The notes: a model not told the origin generated them from the letters alone. DNA of 64,000 nucleotides from Photobacterium chitinilyticum (GCF_004104355.1 NZ_RJLM01000001.1:62001-126000); one strand, 5' to 3'; shown: positions 27,946 to 37,694, counted from the stretch's first letter. Numbers and translations: made by a program.

Positions 27946-28825
27946 GAACGCAATGTACGATCAAGCGAGCGGTTTGCGCCGTATGACAAAATTATCATCC
28001 ACTAAAGTCATTACTGTCACTGGCGGTAAGGGCGGAGTGGGCAAGACCAACGTTACCCTGAGCATGGCGATTTCCATGGCCCAGCAAGGTAAGCGTGTAA
28101 TGGTACTTGATGCCGATCTCGGACTTGCCAATGTCGACGTCATGTTGGGTCTGCGTGCGGGCCGTAACTTGTCACATGTTCTGGCTGGTCAGTGCGATCT
28201 TCAGGATATTATTGTTGAGGGGCCATACGGGGTGAAAATTATCCCGGCATCATCGGGCACCCAAAACATGGCTGAATTGTCTGCGGCCCAGCATATGGGG
28301 CTTATCCGTGCTTTCAGTAGCCTGGAAGATGATATTGATGTCCTATTAGTTGATACGGCAGCCGGTATTTCTGATATGGTACTGAGCTTTTCACGTGCCG
28401 CTCAGGATGTATTGGTTGTTGTCTGTGACGAACCGACCTCTATCACCGATGCTTACGCATTGATTAAAATACTGAGTCGCGAATATGATGTTCAGCGGTT
28501 TAAGATTGTCGCGAATATGGTCCGCAGCTACCGTGAAGGACGGGAATTGTTTGCCAAGCTAACCAGGGTGAGCGAGCGGTTCCTGAATGCTAACCTTGAG
28601 CTGGTCGCCTGTGTACCGCTTGATGATCGTGTTCGTCAGTCGGTTAAACGCCAGAAAATTGTGGTTGACGCCTTCCCGCGTAGCCCGGCAGCATTAGCAT
28701 TGACATCGCTGGCGACGAAGGCCATGACCTGGCCGGTGCCTAGCAGTGCTGGTGGCCATCTCGAGTTCTTTGTCGAGAAGTTACTGGTCAAGCAAGCACC
28801 TAATGAGGCTTCTATTGGTGAATAA
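27938..28825 (+). CDS. flhG: MinD-like ATPase FlhG (flagellar number control, FleN)
   Basis: A 295-residue ParA/MinD-type ATPase. The N-terminal 'YDQASGLRRM' is the DQAxxLR helix that stimulates FlhF GTPase. The deviant Walker A GGKGGVGKT lies at ~29-37, and a C-terminal membrane-binding amphipathic helix is expected. FlhG limits the cell to one polar flagellum by restraining FlhF and FlrA. It overlaps flhF and fliA by 8 bases each. Confidence 0.95.
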   Translation: MIENAMYDQASGLRRMTKLSSTKVITVTGGKGGVGKTNVTLSMAISMAQQGKRVMVLDADLGLANVDVMLGLRAGRNLSHVLAGQCDLQDIIVEGPYGVKIIPASSGTQNMAELSAAQHMGLIRAFSSLEDDIDVLLVDTAAGISDMVLSFSRAAQDVLVVVCDEPTSITDAYALIKILSREYDVQRFKIVANMVRSYREGRELFAKLTRVSERFLNANLELVACVPLDDRVRQSVKRQKIVVDAFPRSPAALALTSLATKAMTWPVPSSAGGHLEFFVEKLLVKQAPNEASIGE

Positions 28826-29540
28826 AGCATTGACATACGGACGCTATCAGGAAAGTCCGCATGCCTTTATTGAGCGTTATTCGTCATTAGTAAAGCGCAT
28901 TGCTCACCACTTGATGGGGCGGTTACCACCCAATGTCCTATTAGAAGATTTAATTCAGGCTGGTATGATAGGCCTCCTGGAAGCACAGCAAAATTATGAT
29001 CCTAGTAAAGGCGCAAGCTTTGAGACCTTTGCCGGGATCCGGATCCGGGGTGCGATGTTAGACGACATCCGCCGTGGTGACTGGGTTCCGCGCTCGGTTT
29101 ATAAAAATAACCGACGCATCACGGAAGCCATCTCTTTCCTGGAAGGAGAGCTTGGGCGAGACCCTAATGATCAGGAAATTGCTGAACATCTCGAAATGAC
29201 ACTCGATCAGTACCATCAAGCGCTAAATGATGTTAATTGTGGACGTCTTATTGGTATGGACGACCTGGGTGTATCGGAAGATGCTGTTGCAAGTGAAGAA
29301 ACACTTGAAGAAAATCTTCCATTTCAGGGTGTTGTGAATGATAATTTTCGTCAATCATTGGCAGAAGCAATAAAAACACTGCCTGAAAGAGAGGCGTTGG
29401 TCCTGTCTCTTTACTATGATGAGGAGCTCAATCTCAAGGAGATTGGTGCGGTTATTGGGGTGAGTGAATCCCGTATTTGCCAGATTCACAGTCAGGCAAT
29501 GCAACGTTTGCGTTCCAAGCTCAAGGTTTGGACTGCTTAA
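28818..29540 (+). CDS. fliA: Flagellar sigma factor FliA (sigma28)
   Basis: A 240-residue sigma factor with region 2 'LEDLIQAGMIGLLEAQQNYD', 'GASFETFAGIRIRGAMLDDI' and region 4 'ALVLSLYYDEELNLKEIGAV'. The GTG at 28818 is chosen (GAGG 9 bases upstream, family N-terminus 'NKALTYGRYQ'); an in-frame ATG at 28803 is possible. FliA drives late genes such as the second flagellin, and is held by FlgM until hook completion. Confidence 0.95.
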   Translation: MNKALTYGRYQESPHAFIERYSSLVKRIAHHLMGRLPPNVLLEDLIQAGMIGLLEAQQNYDPSKGASFETFAGIRIRGAMLDDIRRGDWVPRSVYKNNRRITEAISFLEGELGRDPNDQEIAEHLEMTLDQYHQALNDVNCGRLIGMDDLGVSEDAVASEETLEENLPFQGVVNDNFRQSLAEAIKTLPEREALVLSLYYDEELNLKEIGAVIGVSESRICQIHSQAMQRLRSKLKVWTA

Positions 29541-29582
29541 TACATATTAGATAAAAACACTGTGACCTCAGTGGAGGCAACT

Positions 29583-29966
29583 TTGAATAAAAACATGAAA
29601 ATCCTCATTGTTGATGATTTCTCGACAATGCGCCGTATCGTTAAAAATTTATTACGTGACCTAGGTTTTAACAATACCCAGGAGGCGGATGATGGATTGA
29701 CTGCGCTACCAATGCTGAAAAAAGGCGGTTTTGATTTCGTCGTCACTGACTGGAATATGCCGGGTATGCAGGGAATTGATTTGCTTAAGCACATTCGTGC
29801 AGATGATGAACTCAAGCACCTACCGGTACTGATGATCACCGCTGAAGCGAAGCGTGAGCAGATTATTGAAGCTGCACAGGCCGGCGTTAACGGTTATATC
29901 GTTAAGCCATTCACGGCAGCTACGTTGAAAGAGAAGTTAGACAAAATCTTCGAGCGTATGCAGTAA
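29583..29966 (+). CDS. cheY: Chemotaxis response regulator CheY
   Basis: A single receiver domain of 127 residues: '[20 protein letters not shown]', phospho-acceptor Asp in '[12 protein letters not shown]', Thr in 'MITAEA', Lys in 'YIVKPF'. Phospho-CheY binds FliM. A GGAGG 5 bases before TTG 29583 decides the start; GTG 29571 would add four residues and is used in some related annotations, and ATG 29595 is also in frame. Confidence 0.95.
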   Translation: MNKNMKILIVDDFSTMRRIVKNLLRDLGFNNTQEADDGLTALPMLKKGGFDFVVTDWNMPGMQGIDLLKHIRADDELKHLPVLMITAEAKREQIIEAAQAGVNGYIVKPFTAATLKEKLDKIFERMQ

Positions 29967-30002
29967 TCACTATCGTCAGGCGCTAAAAGGGTAATAACCA
30001 TA

Positions 30003-30722
30003 ATGATTTCACTCGATCAGGCTAAGCAGCTTGTCAGCCTGCTTGAAGATGGGAAACAGGACGAAGCTAACATACTTGTACAGGGACTTGTCTCTGACAG
30101 CCGTGATCCTGTTTATGCGGAGGTGGGGAAATTGACCCGCCAATTGCATGACTCACTGGCAAATTTTCGTCTTGATCCTCGTCTTAATGATTTAGCGAAG
30201 ACCGAAATTCCTGATGCCCGTGACCGTTTATCATATGTGATTGATAAAACGGAGTCTGCTGCCAATAAAACCATGGATGCTATCGATAGTATCGAGCCGC
30301 TTGCCGATAGGCTGAATGACACCTTGAATCAGGTTCATCCGCAGTGGAAGCGACTAATGGGCGGGCAAATTGCGCTTAATGAATTTAAGTTACTATGCCA
30401 TGAAATTGACAGCTTGTTGGTACAGGTTGAAAGTGATAACAATGCGCTTCGTAGCCATTTGACAGAAATTTTAATGGCTCAAGACTTTCAGGATCTCACC
30501 GGACAGATAATACGCCGTGTCATCGAATTGGTGCACGAAGTGGAAGATCAATTAGTCGAAATCCTTAAAGCCTTTGGCATGGAACAAGAAGACAGATCAG
30601 ACACCCTTAAAGAAGTTTGTGTTCTTACTCCTGAGGGGCCAATTGTCAACAGTGAAGAGCGTGTGGATGTCATGTCTTCACAAGATGATGTTGATGACTT
30701 GCTGTCTAGTCTTGGATTTTAG
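30003..30722 (+). CDS. cheZ: CheY-P phosphatase CheZ
   Basis: A 239-residue, largely helical protein with the catalytic segment 'AQDFQDLTGQIIRRV' (Gln near 168) and a C-terminal CheY-binding helix ('QDDVDDLLSSLGF'). CheZ removes phosphate from CheY to end the tumble/reversal signal. Ten bases separate it from cheA. Confidence 0.95.
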   Translation: MISLDQAKQLVSLLEDGKQDEANILVQGLVSDSRDPVYAEVGKLTRQLHDSLANFRLDPRLNDLAKTEIPDARDRLSYVIDKTESAANKTMDAIDSIEPLADRLNDTLNQVHPQWKRLMGGQIALNEFKLLCHEIDSLLVQVESDNNALRSHLTEILMAQDFQDLTGQIIRRVIELVHEVEDQLVEILKAFGMEQEDRSDTLKEVCVLTPEGPIVNSEERVDVMSSQDDVDDLLSSLGF

Positions 30723-30731
30723 GGGAAATAT

Positions 30732-33071
30732 ATGAGCTTTGATTTAGACGAAGACATCCTGCAGGACTTTTTAATAGAAGCAGGAGAAATTCTTGAGTTG
30801 CTGTCTGAGCAGCTGGTAGAGCTTGAGCGTAGCCCTGACGATTCAGAGCTGCTCAATGCTATATTCCGCGGCTTTCACACCGTAAAAGGTGGCGCTGGTT
30901 TCCTTTCTCTGACTGAGCTGGTAGATGCCTGTCATGGGGCCGAGAATATCTTTGACTTGTTGAGAACCGGCAAGCGAAGCGTCACGTCCGAACTTATGGA
31001 TGTGATCCTAGAGGCACTGGATACAATCAATGAAATGTTTGCTCAGGTACAGGAACGAGAACCCGTTGTTCCCGCTGAGCAAAGCTTGCTTGATGCACTT
31101 CATCGCTACAGCCAGCCACCGACTGCAGAGGAGCTCGCTCCAGCGCAGCCTGTTGAGGCAGTAGCAGAGCCTGAGCCCGTTGTGGTTCCCGAGCCGACTC
31201 CTGCTCCGGTTGTTGAATCGCCTGTTTCGCAGCCAGTCGTTCCGGCTGCTTCGTCAGCGGCAATTGCGGGTAGTACTGTCGACGACATGACTCAGGATGA
31301 ATTTGATCGTCTACTTGATGAGCTTCATGGGGCAGGAGGCAGCCCTTCTGCGGCCGCTGCACAGTCTGCTCCTACCCCTGCTTCAACGCCAGCTACCCAG
31401 GTAGGGAACGCGGGTGTTGCCAATCAGATCCAATCTGAAACTGGTGACATTACAGATGATGAATTTGAGCGTTTGTTAGACGAGTTACATGGTGCAGGCA
31501 AAGGTCCAGGAGCTACTGATGAAGTGATCACCGCATCGCCAGCACCGGCAGCACCGGTAACTCCGGTATCGACATCGACAGTGCCTCGCGACACAGGTGC
31601 CAGTTCCGGTGATGATGACTTGATGACAGACGACGAGTTTGAGCGTTTGCTCGATGAGTTGCATGGTTCGGGTAAAGGACCGACAGACGAAGAGCTAGAA
31701 ATGGCCACTCGTCCTGTTGCTGAGATGTTGGCCGAAACGCCTGTTGCGGCAAGCCCTGTGACGCCAGCGGCTCCCGTTGCAAAGCCCGTTGTACCTTCGC
31801 CTGTTGCCCCAACACCTGCTCCGGTTGCCAGTGCTCCGGCACCTCAGCCTGTGGCCGAGAGAAAGTCAAAGGCAGTGGCGACCAAAGAGAAGAGTAAGCC
31901 GGCAGCGGAGGCAACCGTTCGTGTTGATACTTCTACCTTAGATACCATTATGAATATGGTAGGTGAGTTAGTATTGGTACGTAACCGCCTGGTTAGTTTG
32001 GGTCTCAATACCAATGACGAAGAAATGTCAAAGGCAGTCTCCAACCTAGATGTGGTCACAGCCGATTTGCAGGGTGCGGTGATGAAAACCCGTATGCAGC
32101 CAATTAAAAAGGTATTTGGTCGCTTCCCTCGGGTTGTCCGTGATTTGGCGCGTAGTCTTAAAAAAGAAATCGTGCTCGAGATGCGTGGTGAAGAGACGGA
32201 TCTTGATAAGAACCTGGTAGAGGCTTTGGCCGATCCATTGGTTCACTTGGTGCGGAACTCGGTTGACCACGGTATCGAGATGCCTGATATCCGAGAGAAA
32301 GCAGGCAAAGCGCGTCTTGGTACTGTGCTGCTGTCAGCATCACAGGAAGGTGACCATATTCTGTTGACCATCGAAGATGACGGTGGTGGTATGGATCCGG
32401 ACAAACTGCGCAACATTGCTGTTGACCGTGGTGTGATGGATGCCGATGCGGCGTCACGCTTAACTGACTCAGAATGTTATAACCTGATTTTTGCTCCTGG
32501 CTTCTCGACTAAAAAAGAGATTTCCGATATCTCCGGTCGTGGCGTTGGTATGGATGTGGTGAAAACAGGGATCAGCCAGCTGAATGGTTCAATCAGTATT
32601 GACTCTGCTCTGGGTAAAGGTACCCGTATTGATATCAAGGTACCGCTGACGCTCGCTATTTTGCCAACCTTGATGGTTGGTGTCGCAGAGCAGCCGTTTG
32701 CCTTGCCATTGGCCAGTGTGAACGAGATTTTCCATCTCGATCTGCGTAAGACCAATAATGTCGATGGTCAGTTGACGATTATTGTTCGCGACAAAGCAAT
32801 CCCGTTGTTTTATTTGCAGGACTGGTTGTCAGCCGTTGGCCTTCCGCAGCGCGAACGCGATCATGGTCATGTGGTTATTGTCCAGATTGGTCATCAACGA
32901 ATTGGTTTTGTTGTCGATACGTTGATTGGTCAGGAAGAAGTCGTGATCAAGCCACTTGATGAATTGCTTCAGGGTACGCCGGGAATGGCAGGTGCAACAA
33001 TTACCAGTGATGGTCATATTGCCCTGATCCTTGATGTTCCTAATCTGCTAAAACATTATGCTGGTCGCTAA
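30732..33071 (+). CDS. cheA: Chemotaxis histidine kinase CheA
   Basis: A 779-residue kinase. P1 has the phospho-acceptor His49 in 'FRGFHTVKGGAG'; P3-P5 follow from ~395 with 'HLVRNSVDHGIE', 'DDGGGMD' and 'GRGVGMDVV', then the CheW-like P5. The linker (~130-390) is Pro/Ala-rich and carries three copies of a 'DDEFERLLDELHGxGKGP'-like motif at ~186-203, ~240-258 and ~298-316, in the region that in Vibrio holds the ParP-binding LID segment. No typical P2 CheY-docking domain is apparent. It phosphorylates CheY and CheB. Confidence 0.95.
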   Translation: MSFDLDEDILQDFLIEAGEILELLSEQLVELERSPDDSELLNAIFRGFHTVKGGAGFLSLTELVDACHGAENIFDLLRTGKRSVTSELMDVILEALDTINEMFAQVQEREPVVPAEQSLLDALHRYSQPPTAEELAPAQPVEAVAEPEPVVVPEPTPAPVVESPVSQPVVPAASSAAIAGSTVDDMTQDEFDRLLDELHGAGGSPSAAAAQSAPTPASTPATQVGNAGVANQIQSETGDITDDEFERLLDELHGAGKGPGATDEVITASPAPAAPVTPVSTSTVPRDTGASSGDDDLMTDDEFERLLDELHGSGKGPTDEELEMATRPVAEMLAETPVAASPVTPAAPVAKPVVPSPVAPTPAPVASAPAPQPVAERKSKAVATKEKSKPAAEATVRVDTSTLDTIMNMVGELVLVRNRLVSLGLNTNDEEMSKAVSNLDVVTADLQGAVMKTRMQPIKKVFGRFPRVVRDLARSLKKEIVLEMRGEETDLDKNLVEALADPLVHLVRNSVDHGIEMPDIREKAGKARLGTVLLSASQEGDHILLTIEDDGGGMDPDKLRNIAVDRGVMDADAASRLTDSECYNLIFAPGFSTKKEISDISGRGVGMDVVKTGISQLNGSISIDSALGKGTRIDIKVPLTLAILPTLMVGVAEQPFALPLASVNEIFHLDLRKTNNVDGQLTIIVRDKAIPLFYLQDWLSAVGLPQRERDHGHVVIVQIGHQRIGFVVDTLIGQEEVVIKPLDELLQGTPGMAGATITSDGHIALILDVPNLLKHYAGR

Positions 33072-33109
33072 GGGCTAGGCTGTTCACTAAAAGCCAGAGC
33101 GTTAATAAG

Positions 33110-33130
33110 TTAGGGGCGCTAAGCCCCTAA
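33110..33130 (+). other. Hairpin between cheA and cheB
   Basis: A perfect 8-bp stem (TTAGGGGC 33110-33117 with GCCCCTAA 33123-33130) in the 175-base cheA-cheB gap. No T-run follows, so it may be an RNA-stability element or a weak attenuator rather than a terminator. Confidence 0.5.
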
Positions 33131-33246
33131 ATAGCATATTAAATTTATTAGTTTGGTTCTGCTTGCCAGCTAGGTTAGTAAGAGTCAGATAATTGTTCAG
33201 TTTGTTATATTGGCTGGGTAACTCATATATACGGGATAAAGACAAC

Positions 33247-34395
33247 ATGGCAGTAAAAGTATTGGTGGTGGATGATTCAAGCTTTTTCCGCCGCCGTGTC
33301 AGTGAAATAATCAATTCCGATCCTCGACTTGAGGTGGTTGGCAGTGCCGTTAATGGCAAAGAGGCGGTTGAACTGACTAACAAGCTTCAGCCAGATGTCA
33401 TCACCATGGATATTGAAATGCCGGTGATGGACGGTATTACTGCCGTGCGCGAAATTATGAAAAGCGCACCGACCCCGATTCTGATGTTCTCCTCACTGAC
33501 TCACGAAGGTGCGAAGGCAACACTGGATGCTTTAGATGCCGGTGCGTTGGATTTCTTGCCGAAGAAATTTGAAGATATCGCACGTAACCGCGATGAAGCG
33601 GTCAGTCTGCTACAGAAGCGGGTGGGCGAGCTGGCACGCAAACGTGTGTTTATGCGCCGCTCGGTACGTCCGGCTGCGACACCAGCTCCGGCTGCTGGCC
33701 GAGAGCTGAACAAACCAGCGCTTGGCAGGGCGACGACAGCGACAGGAACGGCAACTCGTCCGGCTCCGCGTACTGCAGCGCCAGCCAAGCCAATGGCTCG
33801 ATTCAAATCATCGGGTAAAAAATACCAGTTAATGGCGATTGGAACCTCGACAGGAGGTCCGGTTGCGCTGCAGAAAATTTTGACCAAGTTACCGGCCAAC
33901 TTTCCTTATCCGATTGTGCTAATTCAGCACATGCCAGCGACGTTTACCGCCGCTTTTGCCGCTCGTCTGAATAACCTGTGCAAGATTGGGGTTAAGGAGG
34001 CAGAGGATGGGGACGCTCTTAAACCTGGAATGGCCTATTTGGCACCAGGTGGCCAGCAAATGATGCTGGACGGTCGTCCGGGTTCGTCACGTATTCGTAT
34101 TATCGATGGCGGCGAACGGATGAACTATAAGCCTTGTGTCGATGTGACCTTTGGTTCGGCGGCAAAAATCTATCACGATAAAGTGCTGTCGATGGTTCTG
34201 ACCGGAATGGGAGCCGATGGCAGAGAAGGTGCGCGTATGCTTAAATCCAGCGGCTCGACTATTTGGGCACAGGACGAGGAAAGCTGCGTTGTCTATGGAA
34301 TGCCGCAAGCTGTGGCAAAAGCTGGTATCTCCAGTGAAGACTTACCGTTAGATCGGATTGCCGAGCGCATCTTGGTTGAGATCGGGTTGTCGTAG
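33247..34395 (+). CDS. cheB: Chemoreceptor methylesterase/deamidase CheB
   Basis: A 382-residue protein: receiver domain with Asp55 ('[13 protein letters not shown]'), an Ala/Pro/Arg-rich linker, then the methylesterase domain with catalytic Ser in '[11 protein letters not shown]', His in 'IQHMPATFT' and Asp in '[12 protein letters not shown]'. It resets receptors during adaptation. The ATG at 33247 fits the family; the 18-residue longer reading is not family-like. Confidence 0.95.
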   Translation: MAVKVLVVDDSSFFRRRVSEIINSDPRLEVVGSAVNGKEAVELTNKLQPDVITMDIEMPVMDGITAVREIMKSAPTPILMFSSLTHEGAKATLDALDAGALDFLPKKFEDIARNRDEAVSLLQKRVGELARKRVFMRRSVRPAATPAPAAGRELNKPALGRATTATGTATRPAPRTAAPAKPMARFKSSGKKYQLMAIGTSTGGPVALQKILTKLPANFPYPIVLIQHMPATFTAAFAARLNNLCKIGVKEAEDGDALKPGMAYLAPGGQQMMLDGRPGSSRIRIIDGGERMNYKPCVDVTFGSAAKIYHDKVLSMVLTGMGADGREGARMLKSSGSTIWAQDEESCVVYGMPQAVAKAGISSEDLPLDRIAERILVEIGLS

Positions 34396-34405
34396 GGAGT
34401 TTGCT

Positions 34406-35185
34406 TTGATCGTCTGGAGTATCGCTAATCAAAAAGGCGGGGTAGGCAAAACGACAACCACGGTAAGTCTTGCCGGGTTATTGAGTGAGCGCAACAAGCG
34501 GGTGCTGTTGGTCGATACCGACCCTCATTCGTCGCTGACGACCTACCTTAATTTTGATGCCGATGAAGTACCGGCCAGCTTGTTCGATTTGTTTCAGCTT
34601 ACAGATGTTACGCGAAACTCTGTTCGTCCGATTATCTTGAATACCCAATTCAAGAATATCGATATCATTCCGGCTCATATGTCGCTGGCGACACTTGATC
34701 GGGTAATGGGCAACCGCGGCGGAATGGGATTGGTTCTCAAAAAGGCCTTGAACAGCCTGACTGATGACTATGACTATGTCTTAATTGATTGTCCGCCGAT
34801 CCTTGGTGTGATGATGGTTAATGCCCTGGCGGCCAGTGACAGGATTTTAATCCCGGTACAAACCGAGTTTTTGGCCATGAAGGGGCTTGAGCGAATGATG
34901 CGTACCCTTCAGATCATGCAAAAATCGCGCACGTCAGGCTTCCGGGTAACTATTGTTCCAACAATGTATGACAAGCGAACTCGGGCATCGTTGCAGACTT
35001 TGCAAGAATTGAAAGTCCGATTTCCCGAGCAGATTTGGGCATCGGCGGTGCCGATCGATACCAAGTTTCGCGATGCCAGTATCAAGCATATGCCGCCTTC
35101 GTTGTATGCGCGAAATTGTCGGGGTGTCTTTGCCTATAAGACCCTATTAAATTATCTGGAGCGTCTGGATCAAGATGAACGATAA
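34406..35185 (+). CDS. parC: ParA-type ATPase ParC (polar localisation of chemotaxis arrays)
   Basis: A 259-residue Walker ATPase with 'ANQKGGVGKTTTTVSLAG' at the N-terminus and 'DYVLIDCPPILGVM'. The TTG at 34406 is chosen because GGGAG lies 6 bases upstream and it gives the family start 'IVWSIANQKGG'. In Vibrio ParC brings chemotaxis arrays to the old pole with HubP and ParP. It is inside the che operon, 10 bases after cheB, and overlaps parP by 11 bases, which separates it from chromosomal parA. Confidence 0.92.
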   Translation: MIVWSIANQKGGVGKTTTTVSLAGLLSERNKRVLLVDTDPHSSLTTYLNFDADEVPASLFDLFQLTDVTRNSVRPIILNTQFKNIDIIPAHMSLATLDRVMGNRGGMGLVLKKALNSLTDDYDYVLIDCPPILGVMMVNALAASDRILIPVQTEFLAMKGLERMMRTLQIMQKSRTSGFRVTIVPTMYDKRTRASLQTLQELKVRFPEQIWASAVPIDTKFRDASIKHMPPSLYARNCRGVFAYKTLLNYLERLDQDER

Positions 35186-36425
35186 GCATCGTCTTTCCAG
35201 TGAACAGGCACTGGATGATTACTTTTTTGATCTACTGATTGAACCTGAAGAGGTTGAGTCGGAAGATATTGATACGAAAGGGATTGATACGAAAGACGTT
35301 GAGCCTGCACAAGAGCCGTCGCCTCTGATTGATGAGATCGATAGCGGAACGCAGCAAGATCTCGAGCAGGCTAGTGATACGGTTGTATCCGATGATTCGG
35401 GCTCTGAGCAGGAGCCTGAACACCAGATTCAAGATGATAATGCGGCACCGTTTGATTTTGAGCAGCTGTCGGAACCTTCGGGTGACTCGGACGAGGAGGG
35501 GCAAGCGACTATCTCCGTCGAGATAAACCTGTCACCACCGTCAGACAAAGCATCAGGCTGGGTACCTCAGGTTCGGGAGGAGCCCGTCGAGACTCGGCAG
35601 CCAGAAAGCAAATCTTCAATTCTTTTTGCTGAAAAGCCGCAGACTGAGCTGGAAGGGGTTCAGCGACTGCTTAGCCAAATGAGCCAGATGCAGTCAGAGA
35701 TCCGGCATGAATCAGATGCGCTTATTACCGAGCAGATGGAACTTGCTGTCGAATTGGCGGAACAGGTTGTTGAAGAAGTCGTTTTGGAAGAGACGGCGAC
35801 AGTACCGGCAATTGAGCCTTTTTCTGTTGAACCTGAAAGTAATGACGTAGAATTAGAACCTGAAGTAGAACAACCAGCCCCTGAACCTGAACAAGCACAG
35901 CCTGAAGAGCTTGTTGCTCCGGAAACGCAGCCAGGAAGCGACGGACCTCCGGATGTATGGCGACAACAACAGGACAGGGATGCTGAGTTCCAGGCGCTTT
36001 TCTTTGAAGTCAATGGCGTAACTTTTGCGGTACCGTTGACTGAATTGGGGGGCATTCATCAGCTTGGAGAGGTGAACCACCTACTGGGGCGTCCGCCTTG
36101 GTATCTTGGGCTGATGACAAACCGAGAGCATCAGCTAGATGTAGTCGATACTGCACGCTGGGTGATGCCTGAGAAACTGAGTTCGAATGAACATCAGGAA
36201 GAATATCGTTATATCGTGATGTTAGGGGAAAGTAAGTGGGGATTGGCATGTAATGTACTCCACGGAACTGAAACTTTGACAGAGCAGAGTGTTCGTTGGC
36301 GGGAACAGGCGGGTAAACGCCCTTGGCTTGCCGGAATGGTTAAAGAAAAAATGTGTGCTCTAATTCATGTTAGCGAACTAATATCTATGCTCAATGCTGG
36401 TTTAGATGTTAAGAGTGTAATGTGA
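35175..36425 (+). CDS. parP: ParP, CheW-domain polar array organiser
   Basis: A 416-residue protein with a long, strongly acidic, Glu/Pro-rich N-terminal part (~1-265) and a C-terminal CheW-like domain (~270-405: 'FFEVNGVTFAVPLTELGGIH', then 'YRYIVMLGESKWGLACNVLH'). The position after parC matches Vibrio ParP, which binds ParC and the CheA LID segment and keeps CheA in polar arrays. The acidic region is poorly conserved between species. Confidence 0.9.
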   Translation: MNDKHRLSSEQALDDYFFDLLIEPEEVESEDIDTKGIDTKDVEPAQEPSPLIDEIDSGTQQDLEQASDTVVSDDSGSEQEPEHQIQDDNAAPFDFEQLSEPSGDSDEEGQATISVEINLSPPSDKASGWVPQVREEPVETRQPESKSSILFAEKPQTELEGVQRLLSQMSQMQSEIRHESDALITEQMELAVELAEQVVEEVVLEETATVPAIEPFSVEPESNDVELEPEVEQPAPEPEQAQPEELVAPETQPGSDGPPDVWRQQQDRDAEFQALFFEVNGVTFAVPLTELGGIHQLGEVNHLLGRPPWYLGLMTNREHQLDVVDTARWVMPEKLSSNEHQEEYRYIVMLGESKWGLACNVLHGTETLTEQSVRWREQAGKRPWLAGMVKEKMCALIHVSELISMLNAGLDVKSVM

Positions 36426-36447
36426 GCAAGGCCAAAGAGGAAACAGC

Positions 36448-36942
36448 ATGTCACAGGTTAGTGTAGCCGAAATACAAAAAGAAGACGGTAGCGATGAAGT
36501 ACTGCAATGGGTAACCTTCCAGCTGGAAGAGGAAACCTACGGCATCAATGTGATGCAGGTACGAGAAGTATTGCGCTACTCGGAAATTGCCCCAGTACCA
36601 GGTGCTCCAGATTACGTTATAGGTATCATCAATCTGCGTGGTAACGTGGTTACGGTTATTGATACCCGTTCTCGCTTTGGCCTAATGCCAGGTGAAATTT
36701 CTGATAATACCCGTATCGTGATTATTGAAGCTGAGAAGCAGGTTATTGGTATCTTGGTTGATAGCGTAGCAGAAGTCGTTTATCTACGCAGTTCAGAAAT
36801 CGACAGTACACCAAGTGTGGGTACTGAAGAGAGTGCTAAGTTTATCCAGGGCGTGAGCAACCGTGATGGTGAGCTGTTGATCCTGGTTGACCTGAACAAG
36901 TTGCTGTCTGACGAAGAATGGGATGAGATGGCGTACTTGTAA
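36448..36942 (+). CDS. cheW: Chemotaxis coupling protein CheW
   Basis: A 164-residue CheW: 'WVTFQLEEETYGINVMQVRE', 'APDYVIGIINLRGNVVTVID', 'VDSVAEVVYL'. It links receptors to CheA. An AGGAAACAGC ribosome site precedes the ATG; the stop overlaps the next start as TAATG. Confidence 0.96.
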   Translation: MSQVSVAEIQKEDGSDEVLQWVTFQLEEETYGINVMQVREVLRYSEIAPVPGAPDYVIGIINLRGNVVTVIDTRSRFGLMPGEISDNTRIVIIEAEKQVIGILVDSVAEVVYLRSSEIDSTPSVGTEESAKFIQGVSNRDGELLILVDLNKLLSDEEWDEMAYL

Positions 36943-37376
36943 TGCTAAACCTCATTTTGCAATGGTTGCCGGTTGCCGTCGCGATACTTGCCGTGTTTGT
37001 TTCATGGCTGATGGTTCGTCGTGAGCGTAAGGCCCGTCAGGCACTGGAAGCAAAATTTGCTGCAACAGAATTGGTATTGAAAAACTCTCGGCATCAGCAT
37101 GAAAGTCTGCTCAAGCAGTTTACTGAGTTGCGAGCTGGGACGATAGGTATGAGCCAGAAGCTTGCTGATATGGCCGAAAACCTTGAGATGATATCAGATC
37201 GGCAGGGTGAAATGGCCATGCTGGATCCTGATGGAAAACTCTACAGCCGAGCCAGTAAAATGGTTGAGCTAGGCGCCGATGTCAATGAGCTGATGGAAGA
37301 GTGTGATTTGCCGAAGGCGGAAGCGGAACTTTTGCTGCGCTTGCAACAAAAGATGGCGCAACCAAGACGGCGTTGA
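36942..37376 (+). CDS. DUF2802 family membrane-anchored protein
   Basis: A 144-residue protein with one N-terminal membrane helix ('LQWLPVAVAILAVFVSWLMV'), a coiled coil and a C-terminal helical domain ('MVELGADVNELMEECDLPKA'). The same gene follows cheW in Vibrio; its function is not established. Overlap with cheW suggests a polar flagellum or chemotaxis role. Confidence 0.85.
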   Translation: MLNLILQWLPVAVAILAVFVSWLMVRRERKARQALEAKFAATELVLKNSRHQHESLLKQFTELRAGTIGMSQKLADMAENLEMISDRQGEMAMLDPDGKLYSRASKMVELGADVNELMEECDLPKAEAELLLRLQQKMAQPRRR

Positions 37377-37393
37377 AAAAGCCGTCTTTATTT
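37365..37393 (+). terminator. Intrinsic terminator of the flagellar/chemotaxis operon
   Basis: A 7-bp stem (AGACGGC 37365-37371 with GCCGTCT 37381-37387) followed by TTATTTA. It overlaps the last codons of the DUF2802 gene and faces the convergent FlhB-like gene. Confidence 0.8.
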
Positions 37394-37400
37394 AGTCACA

Positions 37401-37694
37401 TTAAACTTGCTCATCAATACTAGAGAGCCCTTCCCAGCCGGGAGGGGTTTTTCCGTTTAGTAACCAGGAAAAAGCAATCAATTCAGCGATGATTCGATAG
37501 AGGTTTTCCGGAATTTCATCACCCACTTCAAGATTATTGAGATAATTAACCAAGGCCTCGTCGTGATGGATCAAGCCACCCTGCTGTTTTACTTGTTCAA
37601 TAATGTGTTCGGCTAATTGGTTATAGCCCTTGGCCGTAACGGTTGGAGTCTGCTGCCCGTCATAGTGTAGTGCAATCGCACTTTTGTTATTCAT
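37401..37694 (-). CDS. Stand-alone FlhB C-terminal-domain protein (FlhX-like)
   Basis: A 97-residue protein. 'KSAIALHYDGQQTPTVTAKG' and 'YRIIAELIAFSWLLNGKTPP' align with the FlhB sequence after its NPTH cleavage site ('SVALRYDPD...VVVAKG', 'LFAAVAQVLAYIFQLKQY'). It therefore resembles the FlhB-CC fragment produced by autocleavage, without membrane part or cleavage motif. Homologues (FlhX/FlhB2) can replace or modulate FlhB-CC in other bacteria; here the role is unknown. ATG 37694 is preferred to GTG 37709. Confidence 0.82.
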   Translation of the reverse strand: MNNKSAIALHYDGQQTPTVTAKGYNQLAEHIIEQVKQQGGLIHHDEALVNYLNNLEVGDEIPENLYRIIAELIAFSWLLNGKTPPGWEGLSSIDEQV

